Below, piece by piece: positions 34,412-42,062 of a DNA stretch of 64,000 nt. Position 1 is the stretch's first letter. Each line of letters opens with the position of its first letter. Source of the DNA: Streptomyces sp. 1331.2 (GTDB lineage: Bacteria > Actinomycetota > Actinomycetes > Streptomycetales > Streptomycetaceae); contig NZ_OBMJ01000001.1 of NCBI RefSeq assembly GCF_900199205.1, forward strand, positions 3,413,001 through 3,477,000. Direction: 5' to 3'. The notes beneath the pieces are model-generated. The model did no database searches. It was not told the DNA's origin and saw only the letters and a list, made by a program, of their open reading frames with translations. The translations under genes were made by a program, and so were the position numbers.

Positions 34412-36667
34412 TCAGTTCTTCCAGCGCGGCTTGCGGTCGTCGCGGTTGAAGCCGCTGCCACCGCGGTCGCGGTCGAAACCGCCGCGGTCACGGTTGAAGC
34501 CACCGCGGTCGGCCTGCGGACGGCCGCCGGAGCGGTGGTCGTCGCGGCGCGCGAACGGACGGCTGCTGCCGCCGCGCTCGTCGCGGTCCCGGCCGAAGGA
34601 CGGGCGGTCACCGAAGGTGCGGGCCGGACGGTCACCGAAGGAACGGCCACCACGGTCGTCACGGTCACGGTTGAAGCCACCGGAACGGCCACCGCGGTCG
34701 TCGCGGTCGCGGTTGAAACCACCCGAGCGACGGTCGTCACGGTCACCGAAGGAACGGCCACCACGGTCGTCACGGTCACGGTTGAAGCCACCGGAACGGC
34801 CGCCACGGTCGTCACGGTCGCGGTTGAAACCACCCGAGCGACGGTCGTCACGGTCACCGAAGGAACGGCCACCACGGTCGTCACGGTCACGGTTGAAGCC
34901 ACCCGAGCGGCCGCCACGGTCGTCGCGGTCGCGGTTGAAACCACCCGAGCGACGGTCGTCACGGTCACCGAAGGAACGGCCACCACGGTCGTCACGGTCA
35001 CGGTTGAAGCCACCGGAACGGCCACCGCGGTCGTCACGGTCGCGGTTGAACGCCGGACGCTCGCTGCGCGCCTCGCGGTACGACGGGGCGCGCTCCTCGG
35101 CCTGCGGCGCAGCAGGGGCCTCGGCGGCGGCCGGAGCGGCCTCCGCGGCGGCCTGCTCGCCGGTCTCCTCGGCGGCGGGCTCCTCGTCCTCGATGCCCAG
35201 CTCGGCCCGCTCGCGCGCCGCACGGGCGGCGAGGCGGTCGGCCTCCTCGCGCAGCTCGGCGGCGCGGCGCTGCGCGCGCTCCAGCTGGCGGGTCATCTCG
35301 GCGAGCTCGCGCTCGGCGGCACCGGCGATGTTGGCGGCGCTCTCCGCCTGGACCTCGGTGAGCGAGCGGGCGCCGGTGATCCGGGCGACCTCCGCGTCGA
35401 AGGCGTGGTCCAGGATGTGGCGGCTGGCGTCGACGCCCGCGTCCTCCATCAGGCGGAAGACGCCGCGGCGCTGGTGCGGCAGCACCAGGGTGACGACGGC
35501 GCCGGAGCGGCCGGCCCGGGCGGTGCGGCCGGAGCGGTGCAGGTAGTCCTTGTGGTCGCCGGCCGGGTCCACGTTGAGGACCAGGTCGATGCCGTCGACG
35601 TGGATGCCGCGGGCGGCGACGTCGGTGGCGACGACGACGTTGACGTAGCCGTCCTTGAAGTCGCCGAGGACGCGGGTGCGGGCGCCCTGGGTCATGCCGC
35701 CGTGCAGCGCGTCGGCCTTCACGCCGGCCTCGATCAGCTGCTCGGCGACGCGGTCGGCGCCCATCTGGGTGCGGACGAAGATGATCGTGCGGCCCTTGCG
35801 GGCGGCGATCGCGTTGGTGATCGGCGCCTTGTCCTTGGGCTTCACCACGAGGATGTGGTGGGTCATGGTGGTGACCGCGCCGGCCGACGGGTCGACCTCG
35901 TGGGTGACCGGGTTCTTCAGGTAGCGCTTGACCAGGGTGTCGATCTCGTTCTCCAGGGTGGCGGAGAACAGCAGGCGCTGGCCGCCGGCCGGCACCTGGT
36001 CGAGGATCTCGGTGACCTCGGGCAGGAAGCCCATGTCGGCCATCTGGTCGGCCTCGTCGAGGACGACGGTCCGGACGTCGGCGAGCTTGGCGGAGCCGCG
36101 GTTCAGCAGGTCGCGCAGTCGGCCGGGGGTGGCGACCAGGATGTCGACGCCGCGCTCCAGCGCGTAGATCTGGTTCGACATCGAGGTGCCGCCGCAGACG
36201 ACCTTGAGCTTGAGGCCGAGCACCGAGCCGAACGGCTCCAGGGCGTCGGCGACCTGCATGGCCAGCTCGCGGGTCGGGACCAGGATCAGGCCGCGCGGGT
36301 GCTTGGGCTTGGTGCGCTCGCCGTCGGCGAGGCGGGTCAGCAGCGGCAGGCCGAAGCTGAGGGTCTTGCCGGAGCCGGTACGACCGCGGCCCAGCACGTC
36401 CTTGCCGGCCAGGGCGTCCGGGATGGTCGCGGCCTGGATCGGGAACGGGGTGGTGACGCCGCGCTTGGCGAGGGCACGCACGACGTCGTCGTGCAGGCCC
36501 AGGTCGCCGAAGGTGATCGTCGGCTCGGCGGCCGCCTCCTCGGTGGCCTCCACGGCCTCGGCGATCACCTCGTCGGCGGCGGTGTCGATGGTGTCGGTGG
36601 TGTCGGTGACATCGGCGGCGGCCTCGTTCGCGGGCATGGCGAAGCGGGCGTCGTCAACGAGAGACAT
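34412..36667 (-). CDS. DEAD-box ATP-dependent RNA helicase with RGG-like C-terminal repeats
   Basis: All helicase motifs are present: the Q motif (TFGDLGLHDD...PIQAATIP), motif I GRTGSGKT, Ia PTRELAMQ, Ib TPGRLRD, II DEAD in VLDEADQMAD, III SAT, and VI HRSGRTARAG. An Ala/Glu segment follows, then a basic tail (residues about 530-751) made of repeated R-D-D-R-G-G-R and S-G-G-F-N blocks, a typical RNA-binding RGG-like tail. ATG 36667 follows GGAAGG six bases upstream; a longer frame starting at 36697 lacks a ribosome site. The likely role is RNA remodelling in ribosome assembly or cold adaptation. The long 195-bp leader may carry post-transcriptional control, as in other stress helicases. Confidence 0.93.
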   Translation of the reverse strand: MSLVDDARFAMPANEAAADVTDTTDTIDTAADEVIAEAVEATEEAAAEPTITFGDLGLHDDVVRALAKRGVTTPFPIQAATIPDALAGKDVLGRGRTGSGKTLSFGLPLLTRLADGERTKPKHPRGLILVPTRELAMQVADALEPFGSVLGLKLKVVCGGTSMSNQIYALERGVDILVATPGRLRDLLNRGSAKLADVRTVVLDEADQMADMGFLPEVTEILDQVPAGGQRLLFSATLENEIDTLVKRYLKNPVTHEVDPSAGAVTTMTHHILVVKPKDKAPITNAIAARKGRTIIFVRTQMGADRVAEQLIEAGVKADALHGGMTQGARTRVLGDFKDGYVNVVVATDVAARGIHVDGIDLVLNVDPAGDHKDYLHRSGRTARAGRSGAVVTLVLPHQRRGVFRLMEDAGVDASRHILDHAFDAEVARITGARSLTEVQAESAANIAGAAERELAEMTRQLERAQRRAAELREEADRLAARAARERAELGIEDEEPAAEETGEQAAAEAAPAAAEAPAAPQAEERAPSYREARSERPAFNRDRDDRGGRSGGFNRDRDDRGGRSFGDRDDRRSGGFNRDRDDRGGRSGGFNRDRDDRGGRSFGDRDDRRSGGFNRDRDDRGGRSGGFNRDRDDRGGRSFGDRDDRRSGGFNRDRDDRGGRSGGFNRDRDDRGGRSFGDRPARTFGDRPSFGRDRDERGGSSRPFARRDDHRSGGRPQADRGGFNRDRGGFDRDRGGSGFNRDDRKPRWKN
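34631..35050. repeat. 111-bp tandem repeats encoding the helicase tail
   Basis: The same sequence starts at 34631, 34742, 34853 and 34964, exactly 111 bp (37 codons) apart, with near-perfect identity. Each unit encodes a shuffled set of R-D-D-R-G-G-R, S-F-G-D-R and S-G-G-F-N blocks. Expansion or contraction by whole units would keep frame. Confidence 0.9.
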
Positions 36668-36862
36668 GCAGAACCTTCCGGAAGTGGCACGCGCCAAAGT
36701 CCGGGGTTCTGTTTCACAACCGCCTCTATGCGGTCAGCCACGGATCGCCGGAACGCGCCAAGGGCGCCAGATGGGATTAGGGCGCCAGTCAAATGAATCA
36801 AACGAACGATCTACCACCATAGAGGACCCATGGGATCGGAGGCAAATGCCCTGCACAACGCC
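36668..36862. other. Intergenic region / helicase 5' leader
   Basis: About 195 bp without a gene, less GC-rich than its surroundings (for instance CAAATGAATCAAACGAACGA near 36789-36808). It holds the promoter and leader of the leftward helicase gene and a duplicated GGGCGCCAG motif (near 36765 and 36780). No clear riboswitch was recognised. Confidence 0.4.
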
Positions 36863-37576
36863 CTATTGACCCCCCGCACGCGGGCTCGGGGCCGAGGAAC
36901 CGGAACTGCCGGCGGTGGGCTCCGGTACGGGCGGGACGGTCGCGGGCGGTGAGCTGTGCTCCGGCTCCGGGGTGGCGGACGGGCGGCTGCTCGGGCTGGC
37001 CGAGGGCGTGCCGGCCGAGCCGCCCGAGCGGCCCTCACCGGTGCCGCCCGCCCCTCCCGTACCGCCGGAGCCCGCCGTTCCGCCGGCCCCGGAGGACGAC
37101 CCGCCCGGGTGCGGCGCGGGACTGGTGTTCACCTCGCCCGCGGCACCGCCGCCCGGCGACCCTTCGGGCGCCCCCGAGCCCGGCACCGGGACCACGCCGG
37201 TCACCGCGCCGTTCGCACCGGGCAGCACCTCGCCTGATGCGGTGACGGTGGCCCCACCCGGCGCGTTCTCGGCCTGCAGGCCGCCCGGGCGCTCCGCGCG
37301 CCCCGACGCGCCCCCCGGGTGCCCGGCGCCCGGCGCGGCCGAGGGCCCGCCGGTGGCACCCGGCCGGCCCGCCGGACCGGCCAGCCCGACCGGCGCCACC
37401 CCGCCGTGCCTCTCCTCCGCCGCCGGCCGGACCGACATGCACCCGGTCAGCCCCAGCCCGGCCACCGTCAGCACCGCCGCCGCCCGTACGGCGCGCGAAC
37501 GCACCGCCCGGGCGCCCTGGACCGCCCGCACCGCCCGCACGTCCCGAACCGCTCGTACCGCCCGCACCGAAGCCAC
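36863..37576 (-). CDS. Putative lipoprotein with long Gly/Pro/Ser/Ala-rich chain
   Basis: The N-terminus is basic with repeated V-R-A-V units, then a hydrophobic stretch ending in the lipobox LTGC (cleavage before Cys about residue 46). The rest is low-complexity Gly/Ala/Pro/Ser without a recognisable fold, so it may be a surface-exposed stalk. The start GTG 37576 has a weak purine-rich site; a later GTG in the repeat would give a more normal signal peptide. Function unknown. Confidence 0.6.
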   Translation of the reverse strand: MASVRAVRAVRDVRAVRAVQGARAVRSRAVRAAAVLTVAGLGLTGCMSVRPAAEERHGGVAPVGLAGPAGRPGATGGPSAAPGAGHPGGASGRAERPGGLQAENAPGGATVTASGEVLPGANGAVTGVVPVPGSGAPEGSPGGGAAGEVNTSPAPHPGGSSSGAGGTAGSGGTGGAGGTGEGRSGGSAGTPSASPSSRPSATPEPEHSSPPATVPPVPEPTAGSSGSSAPSPRAGGQ

Positions 37577-37698
37577 CGAGGTCCCTCTCTACCGCCCCAC
37601 CCGGTCCGCCCTCACGCGCGACCGCTTTCGGTGCCCAACGCGCGCCCGGCCCGGCGGGACACGGGCAGCCCGGCAGTTCCCCCGCCCCGTGGCGCGCC

Positions 37699-38073
37699 TC
37701 AGCCCCAGAGCGCCGAGGCCAGCTCCGCCCCCGCGTACACCGCGGCCAGCCCGGCCGCCACGCTGCCGGCCACGTTCGCCAGCGCGTACCGCCCGGCACC
37801 GGTCTCGGCCAGCCGCAGCGTCTCGTACGAGAAGGTCGAGTACGTCGTCAGCGCCCCGCAGAGCCCCGTCCCCAGCAGCAGCTGCACCTGCGAGGAGGCC
37901 GCACCCGCCGCCACCGCCCCGGTGACCAGCCCGAGGATCAGGCAGCCGACCACGTTCACCGCGAAGGTCCCCCAGGGGAACACCGAGTCGTGCCGGGACT
38001 GCACCGCCCGGTCGGTCAGGTACCGCAGCGGCGCGCCGACCACCGCGCCCGCCACCACCAGCAGCCAGTTCAC
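37699..38073 (-). CDS. crcB: Fluoride efflux transporter CrcB/Fluc (subunit 2)
   Basis: A four-helix CrcB/Fluc protein of 124 residues with the conserved GAPLRYL near the N-terminus, [16 protein letters not shown], and TTYSTFSYE, the region that lines the fluoride pore and Na+ site. GTG 38073 follows GGGGGAG and overlaps the DUF190 stop codon by four bases (GTGA). Two different Fluc subunits in one operon suggest a heterodimeric channel that exports fluoride. Confidence 0.93.
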   Translation of the reverse strand: MNWLLVVAGAVVGAPLRYLTDRAVQSRHDSVFPWGTFAVNVVGCLILGLVTGAVAAGAASSQVQLLLGTGLCGALTTYSTFSYETLRLAETGAGRYALANVAGSVAAGLAAVYAGAELASALWG

Positions 38074-38432
38074 CGCGGCTCCCCCGCCCCGCCGGGGCCG
38101 CGCCCCGCGTAGGTCACGACCTCGCACCGGTCCAGCAGCACCAGGCCCTCCGCCACCAGCCCGTCCAGCTGCGGCAGGAACGCCCGCACCCGCTCCTCCT
38201 CGTCCACGATCACCACCGCCACCGGCAGGTCCTCGCTCAGCGACAGCAGCCGCGTCGTGTGCACCAGCGACGACGCCCCGAACCCCTCGATCCCCCGGAA
38301 CACGCTCGCCCCGGCCAGCCCGGCCGCCCGCGCCCGGTGCACCACCTCGCTGTACAGCGGGCGGTGGTGCCACCGGTCGCTCTCGCCGACCAGCACCGTC
38401 AGCCGCAGCGCCGGGCCGCTCAGCCGGCTCAC
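38070..38432 (-). CDS. DUF190 protein between two crcB genes, 120 aa
   Basis: A PII-like ferredoxin-fold protein of the DUF190 family ([32 protein letters not shown] and [13 protein letters not shown] are diagnostic). It starts at GTG 38432, overlapping the upstream crcB stop by four bases, and its own stop overlaps the downstream crcB by four bases. DUF190 is a frequent partner of CrcB, probably regulating the channel; the mechanism is not known. Confidence 0.92.
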   Translation of the reverse strand: MSRLSGPALRLTVLVGESDRWHHRPLYSEVVHRARAAGLAGASVFRGIEGFGASSLVHTTRLLSLSEDLPVAVVIVDEEERVRAFLPQLDGLVAEGLVLLDRCEVVTYAGRGPGGAGEPR

Positions 38433-38983
38433 CGCACGCCCCCGCCCGTCGCGGCGCCCGTCGCGGGCTCGCGACGGGCCGCCCGGTGGACCAGACGGCG
38501 GGTCAGCCCGGCCGCCAGCCACACCGCGCCCAGCGCTCCCACCAGCGTCAGCCCCAGGTACGCCAGCCCCGGCCCGAGCCGGCCCTCCTCCAGCAGCCGC
38601 CGGACGTCCACCGCGTACGTCGAGAAGGTGGTGAACCCGCCCAGCACGCCGGTGCCGAAGAACGGCCGCACCAGCGGGTGCGCCTGCCGTCCCTCGGTGA
38701 TCACCACCAGGAACATCCCGATCACCGCGCAGCCGACCACGTTGACCAGCAGCGTCGTCCACGGGAAGGCCGTCGGCCCGGTCTCCCAGCCGAGCCCGGC
38801 GGCGTACCGGGCGACCGCCCCGATCGCCCCGCCGACCGCGACCACCCCCACCGCCGGCCCCTGCCCGCGCAGCACCGGCGGCCGGTTCCGCACCGGTGCC
38901 GCGACCGCCGGCCGCGTCCCGGCGGAGCCGTCCACGGCGTCGTCCAACGCGCCCTCCGATGTCGTCACAAACCCATCAAACAC
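38429..38983 (-). CDS. crcB: Fluoride efflux transporter CrcB/Fluc (subunit 1)
   Basis: A 184-residue CrcB with a 45-residue N-terminal extension before the four helices; the core has [26 protein letters not shown] and [12 protein letters not shown]. The first gene of a translationally coupled crcB-DUF190-crcB operon. The start is uncertain: ATG 38983 (MFDGF) or a GTG six codons in. The C-terminal tail is basic. Confidence 0.92.
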   Translation of the reverse strand: MFDGFVTTSEGALDDAVDGSAGTRPAVAAPVRNRPPVLRGQGPAVGVVAVGGAIGAVARYAAGLGWETGPTAFPWTTLLVNVVGCAVIGMFLVVITEGRQAHPLVRPFFGTGVLGGFTTFSTYAVDVRRLLEEGRLGPGLAYLGLTLVGALGAVWLAAGLTRRLVHRAARREPATGAATGGGVR

Positions 38984-39038
38984 CGGCCTCCGCCACCTGG
39001 CACACCATCACCCCAGGCCCGACAATGATCCGGTGGAG

Positions 39039-39380
39039 ATGACCCGGGAAGAGTTCGAGACGCTGGTCAGCGACGCACTCGACCAGATCCCGCCGCAGCT
39101 CGCGGCCATGATGGACAACGTCGCGATCTTCGTCGAGGACGAGCCCGACCCGAGCGACCCGGAACTCCTCGGCCTCTACGAGGGCACCCCGCTGACCGAA
39201 CGCGGCGAGTGGTACGCAGGCGTCCTGCCCGACCGCATCCTGATCTACCGCGGCCCCACCCTGCGCCACTGCGAGAGCAGCGAGCAGGTGGTCGAGGAGG
39301 TCCGCACCACCGTGATCCACGAGGTCGCCCACCACTTCGGCTTCGACGACCACGAGCTGGACGAACTCGGCTGGTCCTGA
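39039..39380 (+). CDS. Metallopeptidase-family (zincin, DUF1025-type) protein, 113 aa
   Basis: A compact zincin with the motif HEVAHHFGFDDHELDELGW near the C-terminus, giving HExxH plus a downstream acidic residue, and MDNVAIFVEDEP near the N-terminus, the signature of the small actinobacterial metallopeptidase family. The start may be ATG 39039 or GTG 39033, two codons apart. It diverges from the crcB operon. Substrate unknown. Confidence 0.9.
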   Translation: MTREEFETLVSDALDQIPPQLAAMMDNVAIFVEDEPDPSDPELLGLYEGTPLTERGEWYAGVLPDRILIYRGPTLRHCESSEQVVEEVRTTVIHEVAHHFGFDDHELDELGWS

Positions 39381-39495
39381 CCCCGCCCCGGAACCCCCGC
39401 CCCCCACCCGGCCGAAACCCGTTTTGGCGATCCGCCCGGCATCCCATATGCTTCTCGACGTCCCCGAACGCTGGAAACAGCGGGACAGGCCGCAA

Positions 39496-39568
39496 GCCCT
39501 CATCGTCTAGTGGCCCAGGACGCCGCCCTTTCAAGGCGGTAGCACGGGTTCGAATCCCGTTGGGGGCA
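39496..39568 (+). tRNA. tRNA-Glu (anticodon TTC)
   Basis: Acceptor stem GCCCTCA/TGGGGGC with discriminator A, anticodon loop CTTTCAA inside a CCGCC/GGCGG stem, and T-arm GGGTTCGAATCCC. First of a Glu-Asp-Phe cluster. Confidence 0.95.
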
Positions 39569-39623
39569 CGCAGTACCGTAGTACAGTGCAGTGCGCAAGA
39601 CCGCGGGTGGTTCGCCACTCCGA

Positions 39624-39697
39624 GGTCCCGTGGAGCAGTTGGTTAGCTCGCCACCCTGTCAAGGTGGAGGTCGCGGGTTCAAGTCCCGTCGGGATCG
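39624..39697 (+). tRNA. tRNA-Asp (anticodon GTC), copy 1
   Basis: Acceptor GGTCCCG/CGGGATC with discriminator G, anticodon loop CTGTCAA, T-arm GGGTTCAAGTCCC. All 74 bases are identical to the copy at 46184-46257. Confidence 0.95.
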
Positions 39698-39724
39698 CTC
39701 GTCTCGCAAGAGACGGTGCAGTAC

Positions 39725-39798
39725 GGCCAGGTAGCTCAGTTGGTACGAGCGTCCGCCTGAAAAGCGGAAGGTCGCCGGTTCGACCCCGGCCCTGGCCA
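39725..39798 (+). tRNA. tRNA-Phe (anticodon GAA)
   Basis: Acceptor GGCCAGG/CCTGGCC with discriminator A, anticodon loop CTGAAAA in a CCGC/GCGG stem, and T-arm CCGGTTCGACCCCGG. Last of the cluster, followed by a terminator. Confidence 0.95.
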
Positions 39799-39806
39799 CA
39801 ACAGAG

Positions 39807-39841
39807 AAGCCCCCGTAGCGAATTCGCTACGGGGGCTTTTT
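39807..39841 (+). terminator. Rho-independent terminator of the tRNA cluster
   Basis: A perfect 32-base palindrome (39807-39838, centre GAATTC) followed by a T-run. It is an intrinsic terminator of nearly enterobacterial form, unusual in such a GC-rich genome. Confidence 0.93.
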
Positions 39842-39964
39842 CGTGCCGTTCGACGCCTCCGCTACGGACGGAAGGCGGTCACGGCGGAAAATCTCCGGTT
39901 CGTCGCGGCAACCTTTTCGGCCTCCGCGGCCACTCAGCGGTGTCCGGCCAAGTGGTTCGGTCAG

Positions 39965-41914
39965 ATGCGACGGCTGAGAGAGAGCACAGACGTGTCCCTT
40001 GAACGAGAGCACAGCGACGTCCCTCGCCCACCCCACGTCGTCAGTGGCGCTGCACGGGCGGGCGGCCACGGGCGCGGAGCCCGTCCGTCGCATCGCGCCC
40101 GCCGGCTGTACCGGCGCCGGGGTTTCTGGGCGGCTGTCGGCCTGGCGGTCGTGGGCGCCTCGGTGGCCGTGATCAACACGGCCTCGGCGGGCACCGTGGC
40201 CGTGGACACGAGCCCCTGGTACCTGCTGGTCAACCGCGGCACCGGCCAGGTGCTGGACGACTACGGCTACGGCGCGTACGACGGCGCTCCGGTGGTGCAG
40301 TGGAGCCGCACCGGCGAGGCGAACCAGCAGTGGAAGTTCCTCGACGCGGGCGACGGGAACTACCGGCTGCAGAACCGGCACTCCGGCAAGGTGCTGGACG
40401 ACTACGGCTGGTCGAAGGCCGAAGGCTCCCAGGTGCGGCAGTGGAGTGACCTGAACGGCGCCAACCAGCAGTTCCACCTGGAAAAGTCGTCGGACGGCTA
40501 CGTACGTCTGATCAACCGCTTCAACGGCAAGGCCGTCGAGGTCCCGCTCGGCTCCAAGGCCGACGGGGGCCAGATCGCCCAGTACCACGACTGGAACGGC
40601 GCCAACCAGCAGTGGCAGCTCGTCCCGGTCGGCAGCACCGGCAGCACCGGCAGCACCGGGAGCACGGGGGGCTCCGGGAGCACGGGGGGCTCCGGGAGCA
40701 CGGGGGGCTCCGGCAGCAGCGCCACGCCCACCACACCTGCCGCCCCGGGCGGCAGCGCTCCCACGGGCCAGGCCCCGGGCGGTAACCACCCGACGTCGGC
40801 GCCGCCGGCGGTGCCGGCCGGAGGCGGCACCAACCCGGCGAAGAGTTTCATGGGCAGCAACACGGTGCTCGTCGGCGGCTCGATGTCCGACGCCTCGGCG
40901 GGCGCCGCGCCGTTCGACGTGCAGTACGCCTACGTGCACAGCCAGCCCGCGCCCTCCTCGGACTACTACACGGCGGCCCGTTGCCAGGACGCGTGGACGG
41001 GCTGGTGGGGCTGCTGGAACGGCAGCACCACGGCGCCCGGCACGTACGTGACCTGGCGGGACGCCAAGGCGGCCCAGGAGACCTACCAGGGCAAGCCGCG
41101 CCCGCAGAAGTTCCTCTGGACCTGGTACTCGCTGCGCGACCTCGGCGACGCGGCGGGCCAGGGCGACGGTCCGGGCGAGGTCAAGGCCATCAACCGGGCC
41201 GACCTGCTCACCCGGTACCTGAACGACTACCGCTTCTTCCTCCAGAAGATCGGCACCTCGCACGACATGATCGACCTCGAACCCGACTTCTGGGGCTACG
41301 TCCGGTCGCTCGGCGACCCGCACCAGGTCGCCGCGCAGGTCACGGCCGCGGACCCGACGGACTGCGGATCGCAGGAGAACAGCGCCGCCGGACTCGCCCA
41401 GTGCCTGATCTCGATGGCGCACAAGTACGCTCCGAACACCGCCGTCGGCATGCACCTGTCCTGCTTCGACTGGGAGCAGAACACCGCGCAGTGCGTCAAG
41501 GACTACGCCCACCTCGGCGCACAGAACGCCGACTTCCTGGCCACCGACGTGTCGGACCGCGACGCGGGCTGGTACGCGCAGCCCGCCCACGGCGGCCTCG
41601 ACAAGTTCTGGACCGACCAGAAGGCCGCCGCCCAGCTGTCGTTCTACAAGACGATGGCCGAGTCCGTGGGCAAGCCGGTGGTCCTGTGGCAGATCCCCGT
41701 GGGCAACATGGCGCAGAACAACACGCTCAACCACTACAAGGACGACAAGGTGGACTGGTTCTTCGCGCACATGGACCAGGTGGCGAACGCGCACATCGCC
41801 GGCCTGCTGTTCGGCTCGGGGCAGCAGGAACAGACCACGCCCGAGACCGACGGCGGAAACCTGATCAACAAGACGATCGCGTACCGCAACTCGGGCGGTT
41901 CAGCGCTCAAGTAG
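39965..41914 (+). CDS. Secreted ricin-lectin protein with uncharacterised C-terminal (glycosidase-like?) domain
   Basis: A twin-basic n-region (RRLYRRR) and hydrophobic helix FWAAVGLAVVGASVAV give a signal peptide ending near ASA. A RICIN/CBM13 domain follows (residues about 80-225) with three trefoil repeats, each containing L-D-D-Y-G or V-E-V and ending in N-Q-Q-W/F. A Gly/Ser/Thr linker of G-S-T-G repeats leads to a domain of about 360 residues with the conserved-looking DMIDLEPDFWGYV and VVLWQIPVGN; the alternating strand-helix pattern suggests a TIM-barrel hydrolase, but the family was not recognised. Cys pairs fit secretion. GTG 39992 is an alternative start with a weak purine site. A likely polysaccharide-targeting secreted protein. 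Confidence 0.82.
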   Translation: MRRLRESTDVSLEREHSDVPRPPHVVSGAARAGGHGRGARPSHRARRLYRRRGFWAAVGLAVVGASVAVINTASAGTVAVDTSPWYLLVNRGTGQVLDDYGYGAYDGAPVVQWSRTGEANQQWKFLDAGDGNYRLQNRHSGKVLDDYGWSKAEGSQVRQWSDLNGANQQFHLEKSSDGYVRLINRFNGKAVEVPLGSKADGGQIAQYHDWNGANQQWQLVPVGSTGSTGSTGSTGGSGSTGGSGSTGGSGSSATPTTPAAPGGSAPTGQAPGGNHPTSAPPAVPAGGGTNPAKSFMGSNTVLVGGSMSDASAGAAPFDVQYAYVHSQPAPSSDYYTAARCQDAWTGWWGCWNGSTTAPGTYVTWRDAKAAQETYQGKPRPQKFLWTWYSLRDLGDAAGQGDGPGEVKAINRADLLTRYLNDYRFFLQKIGTSHDMIDLEPDFWGYVRSLGDPHQVAAQVTAADPTDCGSQENSAAGLAQCLISMAHKYAPNTAVGMHLSCFDWEQNTAQCVKDYAHLGAQNADFLATDVSDRDAGWYAQPAHGGLDKFWTDQKAAAQLSFYKTMAESVGKPVVLWQIPVGNMAQNNTLNHYKDDKVDWFFAHMDQVANAHIAGLLFGSGQQEQTTPETDGGNLINKTIAYRNSGGSALK

Positions 41915-42062
41915 GCGAGAGGACGACCGTGGCCCCGCCCCCGGCGGGGCCACCCGTCGTTGCCGTCGCCCGTCGTTCGCGATTCGCCACCGGCGGCTGT
42001 GACACTGGAGGGGCTCGAAAACCTAGGTGCGCTCCGCCGTGCCTCCTTGCGAACCTAGAGGG

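Noticed and set aside
38984..39038. Fluoride riboswitch upstream of the crcB operon
   Set aside because: The leftward leader contains GGTGATGG and TGATGG fragments resembling the crcB motif, but the pseudoknot complement and the conserved CUCCUAC-like 3' part are missing, so I cannot support it.
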